The notes: generated by a model from the sequence alone, not told the origin. A DNA stretch of 64,000 bases from UBA1141 sp963665155 (GCA_963665155.2 CAXXFI010000001.1:1-64000), one strand, 5' to 3'. Positions 54,755 to 63,862 are shown, numbered from the stretch's first letter. Translations and numbers: made by a program.

Positions 54755-56482
54755 ATGATTGCTGCAATTTATGTACGGACCAGCACGCTCAGGCAGGGAG
54801 AGGAAGGAACTTCCCTGGAAACCCAAGATGAGCAATCCCGGCTGAAGGCAATCGAACTAGGCTACGAAGTCGACCCCGCATACATCTGGCGCGAGATGGA
54901 GTCGGGCGCATACACAGACAGACCGGGCTTAAACTTTATGCTCCAAGCCGTGCGCAACCGAGAGGTGGATATTGTGATTGTCTATGACCACGACCGCCTC
55001 TCCCGGGACCCCCTGGATCTTCTCAACATCCTACGCGCGTGCACTGATGCAGGCGTCCGCCTGGAATTCGTCAGGGGTCCATCCGATACCTCTCCGGAAG
55101 GTCAACTCATGACCTACTTCATGGGATACGCGGCGCAGAGGGAGCGGCTCCAGTTCATGGAACGTTCGATGCGCGGCAAGGAACGGGCTGCCAGGGACGG
55201 TCGCATGCCCGCTACCGGCGGGGTTGGCCTGTACGGGTACAACTACGACCGGGCTCTGCGGCAAAGGGTCATCAACGAAACGGAGGCCGAGGTGGTCCGG
55301 AAAATGTTTCAATGGGCCTCGGAGGGTATCAGCAAGAATCGAATCGCCTGCATGTTGAACGAGAGAAACATCCCCACCAAGACAGGGAAACTGTGGAGTC
55401 AGACCAGCGTGAAACGGACCCTGCAGAACCTGGCCTACACAGGGGCGCAGTACTATGGCAGATTCCGTGTTCGTAGTGTGAGGGGCGGCAAGCGGGAAGT
55501 CACTAAGAAGCCCGACTCAGAAGCTATCCTGATCGAGGGCGTCACCCCACAACTCATCTCCCCAGAGTTCTTCAAGGCGGTACAGGAACGCCTGGTTAAT
55601 ATATCGGGAAGGGGGATAAGAAAGGGCCCTCGCTATATGTTGTCGGGGTTCGCTAAGTGCGGAAATTGCGGAAGCCCACTAGTGGGAAGTATGCTGGCGC
55701 GCGGGATCCGGTACTACCGGTGCATAAGCACCAGATCCAGGGCGGAACGGCCCGCCATCTGCAATGAGCGTTACATCAGGGAAGCCTGGCTGGAAGGTTC
55801 GATATGGAAGATAGTCACGGACCGTATCCGGTGCCCCGAGATACTCAGCCTGGAGGTGCTACGGCATGTCCAAACAGGGGACGGGGACCTGGGCGAGAGG
55901 ATGACCAAGCTCCGCCGTGAGATAGCTGATTTGAAGAGGCAGCAAGGCAATCTCATTGATCTGCGCCAGAATGACATGATCGACTTGGTGATGCTGGAGA
56001 ACCGGATCGGCCCATTGAACCTTCGCCGTGATGAGAAGGAACGGGAACTCGGCGTTTTGGAGGATCAACAGAACAAGAAGGACGACGTCTTGCATGCTAA
56101 AGAACGAATCGCGGAATACTGCAGGCGGTTGGAGGAAGGACTCGACAATCTGGAAGTAGAGGGCAAGAGGGCGACGTTGGCGGCCTTCGGGGTCAAGGTC
56201 GAAGCTACGCGAGAGGACTTGAAGGTAACTATGGAGATCAACCCGGGTGCAACGACAATTCAGCTATCATCAAGGTCTCCGCTGCATCTAAACAATGGTG
56301 TACCGACAACCCGTACGAGATCAGGGAGATTTGGCGCCCCTCTCTCCGAACCACGGTCTCACCGATGCGCACTGCGTAATCGCCGTACGGCACTTCTCCT
56401 CGCACCGTGTTGTAGGCGAGTTTATGCTCGAAGAAAAGCACCGGGTTATCGTCGCGGATGGCGGCTTTCAAGTGACCCTTAG
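54755..56482 (+). CDS. Large serine recombinase reading into the interrupted target gene
   Basis: The ATG at 54755 follows GGAGAGG. Residues 1-140 are the resolvase catalytic domain with Ser10 in IYVRTSTLRQGEEG and the Arg-rich YDHDRLSRDPLDLL. A recombinase domain (about 150-270, GGVGLYGYNYDRALRQ) and a zinc ribbon (CGNCGSPLVG, with CIS and CNE later) follow, then a coiled coil (about 375-470, LRREIADLKRQQGNLIDLRQ). Homology ends near 56271 (about 505 aa, the usual length). The frame then runs 70 codons into antisense sequence of an E1-beta gene before stopping. The element therefore joined its target within or right after the recombinase 3' end. It catalyses integration and excision at attachment sites. 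Confidence 0.92.
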   Translation: MIAAIYVRTSTLRQGEEGTSLETQDEQSRLKAIELGYEVDPAYIWREMESGAYTDRPGLNFMLQAVRNREVDIVIVYDHDRLSRDPLDLLNILRACTDAGVRLEFVRGPSDTSPEGQLMTYFMGYAAQRERLQFMERSMRGKERAARDGRMPATGGVGLYGYNYDRALRQRVINETEAEVVRKMFQWASEGISKNRIACMLNERNIPTKTGKLWSQTSVKRTLQNLAYTGAQYYGRFRVRSVRGGKREVTKKPDSEAILIEGVTPQLISPEFFKAVQERLVNISGRGIRKGPRYMLSGFAKCGNCGSPLVGSMLARGIRYYRCISTRSRAERPAICNERYIREAWLEGSIWKIVTDRIRCPEILSLEVLRHVQTGDGDLGERMTKLRREIADLKRQQGNLIDLRQNDMIDLVMLENRIGPLNLRRDEKERELGVLEDQQNKKDDVLHAKERIAEYCRRLEEGLDNLEVEGKRATLAAFGVKVEATREDLKVTMEINPGATTIQLSSRSPLHLNNGVPTTRTRSGRFGAPLSEPRSHRCALRNRRTALLLAPCCRRVYARRKAPGYRRGWRLSSDP

Positions 56483-56941
56483 CGTCGTAAGGATTGGATG
56501 GCACAACCACTTTCAGTCCGGGTACATGGGTAAAATAAGCTTCCACGCTTTGGGAGTGGTACAGTCCACCCCTGACACCTCCGCCATAGGGCGCGCGAAT
56601 AACTAATGGAACTGGGAACTCCCCGTTTGAGCGATAAAACAATCGCCCTGCTTCGCTGACGATTTGATTGAACGCAGGAAAAATAAAGTCAGCGAACTGA
56701 ATCTCCACAACCGGACGCAACCCATTCACCGCCGCACCTATAGCCACGCCAACCATACCTGATTATGCCAGCGGGGAGTCTATGACCCGGCCGGCGCCGA
56801 ACTCTTCAAAGAGGCCATCGGTGACTCGGAACACACCGCCGTTTATTCCGATGTCCTGGCCTATGAGGAAAACCCGAGAATCCGCCGCCATTTCCTCCCG
56901 GAGCCATCTCGAACGGCTTGAATCAAGCGCATTTCTCCCAT
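56238..56941 (-). pseudogene. 2-oxoacid dehydrogenase E1-beta subunit, truncated and mutated
   Basis: The beta subunit of a thiamine-diphosphate pyruvate/branched-chain dehydrogenase E1. ATG 56941 follows AGGAGG and begins MGEMRLIQAVRDG. One base is gained or lost near 56905, then LREEMAADSRVFLIGQDIGI continues. At 56760-56762 a GAA to TAA change stops the frame between SPLA and SGMVGVAIGAA. The rest has VVEIQFADFIFPAFNQIVSE and PYGGGVRGGLYHSQSVEAYF, ending after LDAAETL where the serine-recombinase unit joins (about 56271). The C-terminal 120 residues are absent from the window. The start lies 8 bp after the E1-alpha stop, so they were an operon. Confidence 0.88.
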
Positions 56942-56949
56942 CGGTCCTC

Positions 56950-57915
56950 CTACGGTGCGTACGTTCCACTCAACGCTATACCAGGGTCGGGAGGCGCCGC
57001 AACGTCTGCAAACTCAATCGCCTCTTCAACCTCTTGGTCCACGGCGTCCCTTAACGTCTGGTCTGATTCCTCGCTCAAGAGGCCCGCGGAGATAAGGAGG
57101 TTCCTGAAGCGTGGCAACGGGTCCAACAATCTCTCCGCATCCAATTCTTCCTGGGACCGATACCGCAGATGGTCGTCGGAGCTGGAATGGGGCATCATTC
57201 GGACTGTGATGGCCTCAATCAATGTGGGCCCACCCCCAGCCCGTGCTCGGTCAACCGCCGATTTTGTGGCTAGATATACCGCCACAGGGTCCAAGCCATC
57301 AACAGTGACACCTGGGAATCCGTAGCCCTCGGCCCTCTTAGAGATCCGAGGCTCGGCGTTCTGGAGGCTAACCGGCACAGAGGGGCCCAACCATTGTTGT
57401 TGCAGAAGAACACCACTGGCAGCCGGTGGGCGGCAGCGAAGGCCGATCCATCACCGAAGTAGACGATTGTCACGGCGCTCTTATTCATGACCTTGGACGC
57501 CAACGCCACCCCAGAAGCCCTAGGGATGGTCGTCGCCACCGAACTGCCCATCGAGATGATCCCTAATTTTTTGTATCCCCAGTGCATGGGCATTTGGCGG
57601 CCGCCACATCCGCAGCCGTGGCGAACAAGTTGAGCATGATCTCCCTTGTGGTCATGCCCTTAACCAGGATGGCTCCCAAGTTTCGGGCATAAGGAATAAC
57701 GAAATCATTTCCCAGGTTTGAAGCGGAGGCGCTAGCGACATCAGCCGCTTCTTGGCCATGGCACGGCATCAAGAACAAGACCCGTCCCTGCCGTGTGAGG
57801 AGCAACCCTTCTCCGAGATTGCCCGTGCCAGAATCATCTGCCGGTAGATCCATTGGGCATCGGAATCATCCAGTCCGGAAGCACGGAAACGACTAATCTC
57901 GTCATTTGCTGACAT
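56950..57915 (-). pseudogene. 2-oxoacid dehydrogenase E1-alpha subunit, several frameshifts and a deletion
   Basis: The alpha subunit carrying the thiamine-diphosphate site. ATG 57915 follows GAGGAGC. Fragments in order are SANDEISRFRASGLDDSDAQ; a shift near 57800; MPCHGQEAADVASASA and GMTTREIMLNLFATAADV; another shift near 57600; MPMHWGYKKLGIISMGSSVA; and VYFGDGSA. About 11 residues normally following (the TSEGDFHE-type loop) are missing before FAAAHRLPVVFFCNNNGWA. A final shift precedes GYGFPGVTVDGLDPVAVYLA and the normal C-terminus. With this many lesions the enzyme is long dead. It preceded E1-beta in one operon. Confidence 0.88.
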
Positions 57916-58362
57916 AGCAGCTCCTCAGGGGCGACGCGGTTGTTCGGTTGGCTGGATTGATCCTTGATACAACCAATCTACATTTAGAGAGTAGAGTTCG
58001 CTGTGTATTTTGAATTTACGAAAGGTGCAGCTATCAATTTGGCTGTTACTTTAAATAGGCAAACCACCGTCAAGGCAACCTACAACGAAGAATATGACTT
58101 TTGATCTAATTAAATGGTAATAATTCGTCGAAGGACGATTGCAGACAATCGAGACCACCGTCGTCTGTGGTTACGACTACACTGAACCGAAATTACGTCA
58201 CCAAATACAGACCCGCTTGATTCAGGAGCACGCCCGAAACGAATAGAATCGATATGCTCCAAAAGGGAGTCTTGTGCGGCCTAGCCAAAATATGTTGTAG
58301 GTCTACAATTTTGTCAGTCGCTAATAGGTGAGGGAAAATGTCGGTTTATTGAAGGACTGACA
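57916..58362. other. Gene-free stretch
   Basis: AT-rich sequence upstream of the E1 operon and the ISNCY remnant. It would hold the E1 promoter, but no box can be assigned with confidence. Nothing coding is seen. Confidence 0.5.
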
Positions 58363-58538
58363 TTGAGTACCAAAGAGCAGAACCCATTACATATCTTGAA
58401 CGGGGTATTGGAGAGGCACTGGTCGATGCGGGAGGCGGCTCCGCTGCTGGGAGCAAGTGAACGTCAAGGATGGCGACTGTTGACGGCCTATCGTAAGGAA
58501 GGGGCAAAGGGATTGGCGCATAAAAACCGGGGCCGGGT
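58363..58538 (+). pseudogene. ISNCY-type transposase N-terminus, interrupted by IS3
   Basis: A TTG-started frame encodes EQNPLHILNGVLERHWSMRE, AAPLLGASERQGWRLLTAYR and KEGAKGLAHKNRGR, the same helix-turn-helix opening as the transposase at 50969. It stops at the left end of the IS3 element. On the far side (59740-59816) the frame fragment PNATPKTIQQRVEAL continues the family sequence, and its end is duplicated as a 29-bp tandem repeat. So an IS3 landed in an older ISNCY copy whose 3' part is gone. Confidence 0.7.
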
Positions 58539-58567
58539 TGACCTTACCCCGAAGTTAGTATCATTGG

Positions 58568-59383
58568 CTAGTAGAGTCCAGCCATAGAGCCAGCAAACTC
58601 TTTGGGCGTTTTACCCTTCAGGGAACTGTGGGGCCTGACCTCGTTGTAGTCCTGCCGCCAGTTCTCTATGATCTCCCTGGCATGCCTTACACTCATGAAC
58701 CAGTTGATGTTCAAGCATTCGTCGCGTAGTCGGCCGTTGAAGCTCTCAGCAAAGGCGTTCTCTACCGGCTTGCCAGGACGTATAAAGCTTAACTTGATGC
58801 CCCTCCGATAGGCCCACTCATCCATGGCCTTGCTTGCGAACTCCGGGCCGTTGTCCACAGTGATCACCTCAGGTAGTCCCCGTGTCTCTTCCAGTCTCTC
58901 CAGGACTCCCACCACTCTGGCGCCTCCCAGAGAGGTATCTACCTCGATGGCTGGGCACTCCCGTGAATAGTCGTCCACTATGGCCAATGCCCGGAAGCGC
59001 CGACCGGTCACAGTGCTATCAGAGACAAAGTCCATGGACCACCTCTGATTAGGACGTACAGGAGATGGAATGGTCTCCCGGACCCCTGCCGCCCCTTTGC
59101 GCCTCCTCTTCTTCCTGAGCGCAAGCCCCTCTTCACTGTAGATGCGCTCTGTACGCTTGTGATTGATCACCAGGCCTTCTCTCTTCAGCATGATGTGCAA
59201 CCTGGGACTGCCAAAGCGCTTCCTCTCCCATGCCAGCTCACGCATTCTGCGACGCAGGACAGCATCATCACCCTGCTTCGACTTGTACCGATAGACCGAG
59301 GGTGAGATACCAGTAAGCAGACAGGCCCTCCTCTCACTCAGCCCAAGACTCTCTATGGCATATGCCGCTGCCATCTTCCTCAC
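58568..59383 (-). CDS. IS3 OrfB (integrase core)
   Basis: A 271-aa frame from GTG 59383. It has a helix-turn-helix_21 part (VRKMAAAYAIESLGLSERRA read from the GTG), then the rve core: RWSMDFVSDSTVTGRRF (first D), VITVDNGPEFASKAMDEWAY (second D) and ENAFAESFNGRLRDECLN (E). The D-D-35-E order and C-terminal YNEVRPHSSLKGKTPKEF are complete, so the element could be active. OrfB is normally made as an OrfAB fusion by -1 frameshifting; the frame is open back to the A6C site, which supports that. Confidence 0.93.
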   Translation of the reverse strand: MRKMAAAYAIESLGLSERRACLLTGISPSVYRYKSKQGDDAVLRRRMRELAWERKRFGSPRLHIMLKREGLVINHKRTERIYSEEGLALRKKRRRKGAAGVRETIPSPVRPNQRWSMDFVSDSTVTGRRFRALAIVDDYSRECPAIEVDTSLGGARVVGVLERLEETRGLPEVITVDNGPEFASKAMDEWAYRRGIKLSFIRPGKPVENAFAESFNGRLRDECLNINWFMSVRHAREIIENWRQDYNEVRPHSSLKGKTPKEFAGSMAGLY

Positions 59384-59391
59384 CTTGGGCT

Positions 59392-59658
59392 TCAGAAGTT
59401 TTTTGCCAGCAACTCCTTCAGAGACCAGTTGTCCAACGCCTGCTGGGCCACAATCTGCTTCAGGCGCCGGTTCTCTTCCTCAACGGACCTTAGCCTCTTC
59501 AACTCGTTCAACGTCAGCCCGGCGTACTTGGCTTTCCACTTGTAGAAGGTGCCTTCGCTCATGCCGTGCCTGCGGCACAGCTCCCCTGTCTTGGCCCCTG
59601 CCTCTGCCTCGTTCAGGACCCCTATGATCTGCTCCTCTGTGTACCTCTTCCGTGCCAT
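59392..59658 (-). CDS. IS3 OrfA (DNA-binding subunit)
   Basis: An 88-aa product opening with MARKRYTEEQIIGVLNEAEA, then a helix-turn-helix (ELCRRHGMSEGTFYKWKAKY) and a leucine-zipper-like tail (LKRLRSVEEENRRLKQIVAQ). This is the standard IS3 OrfA plan, used for inverted-repeat binding and for joining OrfB. It ends KELLAKNF just after the slippery AAAAAAC (59398-59404). A -1 shift there would produce the OrfAB transposase. Confidence 0.93.
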   Translation of the reverse strand: MARKRYTEEQIIGVLNEAEAGAKTGELCRRHGMSEGTFYKWKAKYAGLTLNELKRLRSVEEENRRLKQIVAQQALDNWSLKELLAKNF

Positions 59659-59758
59659 GAGCCCTCCTTACTATGTCCTATTTTACCCGGAGGACTCTCT
59701 TTGCCACTGTTTCTGTTTTCGGGGGTAAGGTCAAGCTGAATGCCCAACGCCACTCCGA

Positions 59759-59816
59759 AGACCATCCAACAACGAGTAGAGGCCCTAAGACCATCCAACA
59801 ACGAGTAGAGGCCCTA
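59759..59816. repeat. 29-bp tandem duplication
   Basis: AGACCATCCAACAACGAGTA and the next nine bases occur twice in a row at 59759-59787 and 59788-59816. It lies in the surviving 3' piece of the ISNCY remnant, between the IS3 end and repeat R2. Confidence 0.9.
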
Positions 59817-59977
59817 GGCCAGGTTTCGCGTTGCGGGGACGCCCGAAGTTCCCTGGATTCCAGTCTTATACGGTATAATAGTATCTGATACGTTACAATA
59901 ACCAACTGTTACTTCGATAATCGACGTTGAGAAAACGACGGCTTGGGGAGAATCGGGGTTTCCGTCCGAGTTTCTAG
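59814..59977. repeat. Dispersed repeat R2, copy B (inverted relative to 23579-23735)
   Basis: It is bounded by CTAG at 59814-59817 and 59974-59977. Bases 59857-59977 are the reverse complement of 23579-23701 with only a few changes, including the GTATAATAGTATC centre. No coding frame is shared. It is probably a small non-autonomous element with the same CTAG preference as the MITEs. Confidence 0.8.
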
Positions 59978-60381
59978 GCCAGGAACGCTATGGGGACTTC
60001 AACCATACCTAACTGACCGAGTTGTGGGCCGAACGGGAAGGCGTAATCGGCGGAAATGATTTTATGGGATATGTCGGTGCATCAAGTCATGACACTATTC
60101 GCGGATAGTGTTAATCCTCGCATTTCCTAGGCATTCCCAGCGTACGTGGGAACTAGCAGTACTGATGGGGTTAATGGGCACCTCAGGACATATCCCTTCT
60201 TGAATTGTGAAGACAACCCAATCTAGAGGGAGAACGTCCACGCTGATTTCATATCGTGATCGGGGTAGCAGCTGATCGATTGATGCCAAATACAACCACG
60301 GTATACCCGTTATCGCATCGATGGGTATGGAATCACATACGCGATTTCGGGTGCCAAATCGACGGATTGCCCCGCTTCAGA
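59978..60381. other. Gene-free stretch
   Basis: Short frames only; none has a recognisable domain or ribosome site. It lies just downstream of the acyl-CoA dehydrogenase pseudogene. Confidence 0.45.
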
Positions 60382-61554
60382 CTAGCTCTGAGGAAACAGC
60401 AACGTCCCGATAGTTCCGTATGCCGTGTCGTTCGCCTGCCCCATAACTAGGCCCGCACGGGCGTCCCGGAAGTACCTCTCGAAGGGTAAGCGAGCCGCGA
60501 ACGCCGTTCCGCCAAACATGGTCATCAGATCCGTCGTTACGCGCACGGCGGCCTCTGAGCAGAGGACTTTGGCCTGCAAAAGAGGCAGGATTGTTGTTGC
60601 CCGTCCTGAATCCGCCATGGCCGCCGCCACGTGCAATAATGCCCTCGCTGCTTCAATCTGCGCGCTCAATTCTGCCATGCGGCGTTGGTTTATCGGGTTG
60701 TCTAACCTACGCGCTCCGCTTGGGAAACGTTTGTCGCCTTCCGCGCACGCGATTTCGAACGCGCCCGACGCTATGCCGAGATAGGCAGCTCCGTAGGTGA
60801 GGATCAGAAGAGGCGACATGTACTTCGTCATTACTGGTACGCTCTTGTCTTCGAGCTCAATGCCAACAAGATTTTCTTCCGGAACGATGCCGTTGAATAT
60901 CATCGGCACGCTGCAATTGCCACGCATGCCCAGGCCGTTCCACTCGCCGATGGTCTCCCATTCTAGCTCGTCGTTCTTGAACATCAGGAGCTCCGGCGGT
61001 CCTTCCGTTCTTCCGCCCTCAACACGACAGAACATGATGTAGTGAGTGGCGTGTCCGGCCGACGTCACGTACGACTTGCGAATGTGGTCAAGCAAGAAGC
61101 CACCCTCAACCCTCGGCAACGTCGTGACCGTCTGGGGCACGGGTGTCCAGTCGTCGCCGGAATTCCCATGAGGTTCGCCACCGGGTGCGGCGGCGAACAC
61201 CTCGCCCCGCAGCAGCGGTTCGATATAGCGTTTTCGCTGGTACTCGGTCGGAATATGGCTGATCGCCTCCACAGCTTCGAGGTGCATCTTGTAGCACATC
61301 GCCGTCGAAGGGCACTTTTTCGATACTTCCTCCACAATAAGTTAGGTGGTGACCAGATCAAGACCGAGGCCACCGTACTTCTGAGGTACACGCATAGACC
61401 ATAGACCGGCCTCTCGCAGCGAATCAAGCGACTCTCTAGGAAACTCTGCTTTGCGGTCGTATTCCGCCGCTCGTGGCCCAATATCGCGTTCGGCAATCTC
61501 GGCCGTACGATCTTTCCATTCTTGCTGGTTATTTGTCAGTGGGAAGTAGTTCAT
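60382..61554 (-). pseudogene. Acyl-CoA dehydrogenase family protein with an in-frame TAA
   Basis: An FAD-dependent acyl-CoA dehydrogenase for the alpha,beta-oxidation step of a CoA ester. ATG 61554 follows GAGAGGAA. The N-terminal helical domain (YFPLTNNQQEWKDRTAEIAE, then PQKYGGLGLDLVTT) is cut by a TAA at 61339-61341. The same frame then continues with IVEEVSKKCPSTAMCYKMHL, the beta domain (GNSGDDWTPVPQTVTTLPRV) and the C-terminal helices (MFGGTAFAARLPFERYFRDA) to 60382. The break is a single codon. It follows the threonine-synthase-like gene by 25 bp on the same strand, so the two are likely co-transcribed. Confidence 0.9.
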
Positions 61555-61579
61555 CAAATTCCTCTCGTTTTTGGGTGTG

Positions 61580-62698
61580 TTACCGGGGCGGCTCATCTTT
61601 AAGGCCAAACCCAGTGACCGGAACAAGCACGGTATCGCCCCTTCGAACGACACCTTGGTTGGCAAGCAAATCGAGTCCGGCGAATGCCGCCGCTGATGTC
61701 GGTTCGGCGAATATACCTTCTTGCTGTGCCAAACTTCTTTGCATATGTAAAATGCTCGATTCCTCGACCGCTACGGCAGACCCTGCGGTTAGCGTCAAGA
61801 TCTCAATAATCTGCCATAAACGGGATGGTGCGGCTATGGAGATTCCTCCGGCGACCGTTTTAGTCGCGGCTTCCGGCCTCCAATCTTCGCCATTGTACGC
61901 AGCGACCAAAGGCATGACGCTGCGGGATTGTACACAATGGAGCCGGGGTATTTCCACGATGTGTCTCGAAGCTAGTAGCTCTCTGAACCCATTGAACGCG
62001 CCTATCAAAAGAGATCCGTTGCCCACGGGGAACACAACGTGGTCGGGTAGTTTTTCGCCGAACTGTTGGACAACCTCGTATGCGAAGGCCTTGGTGCCCT
62101 CTGCGAAGTATGGACTCATCATGTGAGATGCGTATACCAAATCATGCTGCTGGTAGTAGGTTATGGCCGCTGCTGTAACGGCCTCTCTGGATCCTTCAAT
62201 GGCGTGCACCTCTGTTCCGTAAGCCCGGATCTGCCGGAGCTTTGCTTCGGGAGCGTCAGCGGGCACGAAGATATGGGACTTGATCCCGGCGCGGGCTGAA
62301 TAAGCCGAAACGGATGCCCCGGCATTACCCGAAGAATCTTCGACCAACTCTGTCACCATATTCTCCTTAGCGACTGACAGCATCGTCGCCGTGCCCCTAT
62401 CCTTGAAAGATCCCGTCGGGTTCAGAAATTCTAGCTTTGCATACAGATTACGCAGATTCAGGCGTTCGCCAAGGGCCGTCAACTGGACGCTCGGTGTGTT
62501 TCCCTCTCCCAAAGACACGATAGAGCTAGGATGGTGAACTGGCGAGGGGATATCAATCCCATTCGCCCCTGGAGGTTTTACGGAGCCATCGGCATACCCA
62601 ACATCCAGCGGAGATCCGCAGTCCAGACATGGCTCCACCGACATATCCGCCGGGCGTGACCTGCCGCACCTGGGGCAGTGTAATTCGAAGTGTGACAT
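61580..62698 (-). CDS. Threonine synthase-like PLP-dependent enzyme
   Basis: A 372-aa fold-type II PLP enzyme. An N-terminal zinc-finger-like part (HCPRCGRSRPADMSVEPCLD CG split as CPRC and CLDC) precedes the body. The PLP lysine is in NPTGSFKDRGTATM, the phosphate loop in EDSSGNAGASVSAYSARAG, and VVFPVGNGSLLIGAFNGFRE lies near the C-terminal third. Threonine synthase converts O-phosphohomoserine to threonine, but paralogues of this shape act on other amino acids, and no threonine operon is nearby. ATG 62698 is preferred to an in-frame ATG two codons upstream. The gene is intact and upstream of the acyl-CoA dehydrogenase. Confidence 0.88.
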   Translation of the reverse strand: MSHFELHCPRCGRSRPADMSVEPCLDCGSPLDVGYADGSVKPPGANGIDIPSPVHHPSSIVSLGEGNTPSVQLTALGERLNLRNLYAKLEFLNPTGSFKDRGTATMLSVAKENMVTELVEDSSGNAGASVSAYSARAGIKSHIFVPADAPEAKLRQIRAYGTEVHAIEGSREAVTAAAITYYQQHDLVYASHMMSPYFAEGTKAFAYEVVQQFGEKLPDHVVFPVGNGSLLIGAFNGFRELLASRHIVEIPRLHCVQSRSVMPLVAAYNGEDWRPEAATKTVAGGISIAAPSRLWQIIEILTLTAGSAVAVEESSILHMQRSLAQQEGIFAEPTSAAAFAGLDLLANQGVVRRGDTVLVPVTGFGLKDEPPR

Positions 62699-63030
62699 GG
62701 CCACGAAATTTATCTCGAAATTACTCCAGTAGGCGTGCGCAATGTGTACCCTCCTCAGCTTGATTTAGTGTTTCTTTGATCTAATGTATCTAAATCTGCA
62801 TCAGGGCACCTTAGGATATGTTACTACTAGAGTTTCGAGCAACAACCAGACCCCTAGAAGGTGGACGGTTGGTCTCGATCGACATTAGTACCGGTGTGTT
62901 AGCCAAAGTCCTTCGACAAGCATCGAGATATCTGATCCTTGGGCAACTATGCCTCGGTTTTGCCCCGTGAAATCGCACCGGCCGCTGCTTATCCTCAGTT
63001 AGCCAGCCCGTTCCTTCGAAAGCCCCCTCC
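62699..63030. other. Gene-free stretch upstream of the threonine-synthase-like gene
   Basis: No coding frame is credible here. It should contain the promoter of the 62698-60382 transcript, but no box is clear by eye. Confidence 0.45.
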
Positions 63031-63564
63031 TCATCCCATTTGAGATGACGCTGAGCCCGAGTGCTCCTGTATTTTCCCAGCCCGGCGGATTAGAAAGACG
63101 CAGAATAAAGCCGAAACCGCAAATGCCCCAACCATCAGAAGTACCAACGGTACGAGCATAAAGGGGGAGACGAAGCACGATGGGTCGCGGGAGAGATAGT
63201 CTCCAGCAGGCGGTCCAATTGAACCTTCCTGGCCTCCATATCGCATTGCGATGAGGGCCAGCGTCAACTGTGGTAGGGCCAAGCGGGCAACACCGATCAC
63301 ACCAGCGATGGCGGCCGCACGCTTCACCCTGGTCTTTGCCGATAGGAGCCAGACGAATGGAACAAGGTCCACCATGCCTGGCAGCAGCGCCAGACGCAAG
63401 TGCTCTACTTGCCACCAAGGCTCGTCGTTGCCGCATTCCGGCAAGAACGATATGACTATACCGATAATCGGTATAGTCACCAATGGTGAAAGGACCACTA
63501 GGAAGAGTGGCCAGAGAGGTCTGTCCAGTCCCATCTGGGCGACTAAACTTTGGAGGTGCTTCAC
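63031..63564 (-). CDS. Four-helix membrane protein of unknown function
   Basis: A 177-aa integral membrane protein. Four hydrophobic segments are seen at about residues 16-40 (PLWPLFLVVLSPLVTIPIIG), 57-75 (LALLPGMVDLVPFVWLLSA), 83-108 (AAIAGVIGVARLALPQLTLA) and 130-160 (FMLVPLVLLMVGAFAVSALF), ending in a basic RRAGK tail inside the cell. No known motif or family is recognised. The frame is intact. It has no close neighbour on the same strand. Confidence 0.65.
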   Translation of the reverse strand: MKHLQSLVAQMGLDRPLWPLFLVVLSPLVTIPIIGIVISFLPECGNDEPWWQVEHLRLALLPGMVDLVPFVWLLSAKTRVKRAAAIAGVIGVARLALPQLTLALIAMRYGGQEGSIGPPAGDYLSRDPSCFVSPFMLVPLVLLMVGAFAVSALFCVFLIRRAGKIQEHSGSASSQMG

Positions 63565-63748
63565 TGCGCGGATATCCTAATGTTTGACACCTGGGAAATT
63601 CCAACTTCGGTCCAAACGAAGGGAATGTCGTCAGTTGCAGAGGGCGAACGGAAAGGGCTCTGAAGCCCAGAGGTACCCTTTAGCGAGCCGACCAGCGCCA
63701 CCAGAATTGGTTCTGTTATATCATCAACGTTGATAAGTGGTGGTGGTC

Positions 63749-63862
63749 ATGTCTTCTCTGAAATTAGTATTTTTTAAGGAAGGAAATGGTGATCCGCTGT
63801 CGCTGCAGCATGTGATTCAAGAGGACGTTGAAAACTCACCCGACGAGTCAACAACACTATGA
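63749..63862 (+). CDS. Possible 37-aa open frame behind a palindrome
   Basis: ATG 63749 opens a short frame (SSLKLVFFKEGNGDPLSLQH) ending at 63862. A perfect 12-bp palindrome ATCAACGTTGAT lies at 63723-63734, 14 nt before the start, where a repressor could bind. There is no ribosome site of note and no family is recognised. The rest of 63565-64000 shows nothing else. Confidence 0.25.
   Translation: MSSLKLVFFKEGNGDPLSLQHVIQEDVENSPDESTTL

Larger units (their letters stand above)
58539..59733 (-). mobile_element. IS3-family insertion sequence, complete
   Basis: About 1195 bp with imperfect inverted ends. The left end TGACCTTACCCCGAA starts at 58539 and the right end TTCGGGGGTAAGGTCA finishes at 59733. 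It carries OrfA and OrfB on the minus strand with a frameshift site between them. A matching 3-bp target duplication was not found. It is nested in an ISNCY remnant. Confidence 0.82.

Noticed and set aside
60095..60295. Small minus-strand gene
   Set aside because: No ribosome site, domain or supporting neighbour.
22086..61341. Stop-codon reassignment in this organism
   Set aside because: Both TAG and TAA interrupt genes, while intact genes use TAA, TAG and TGA as normal ends; sporadic nonsense changes explain the pattern. The one TGA-as-Sec case is family-specific.
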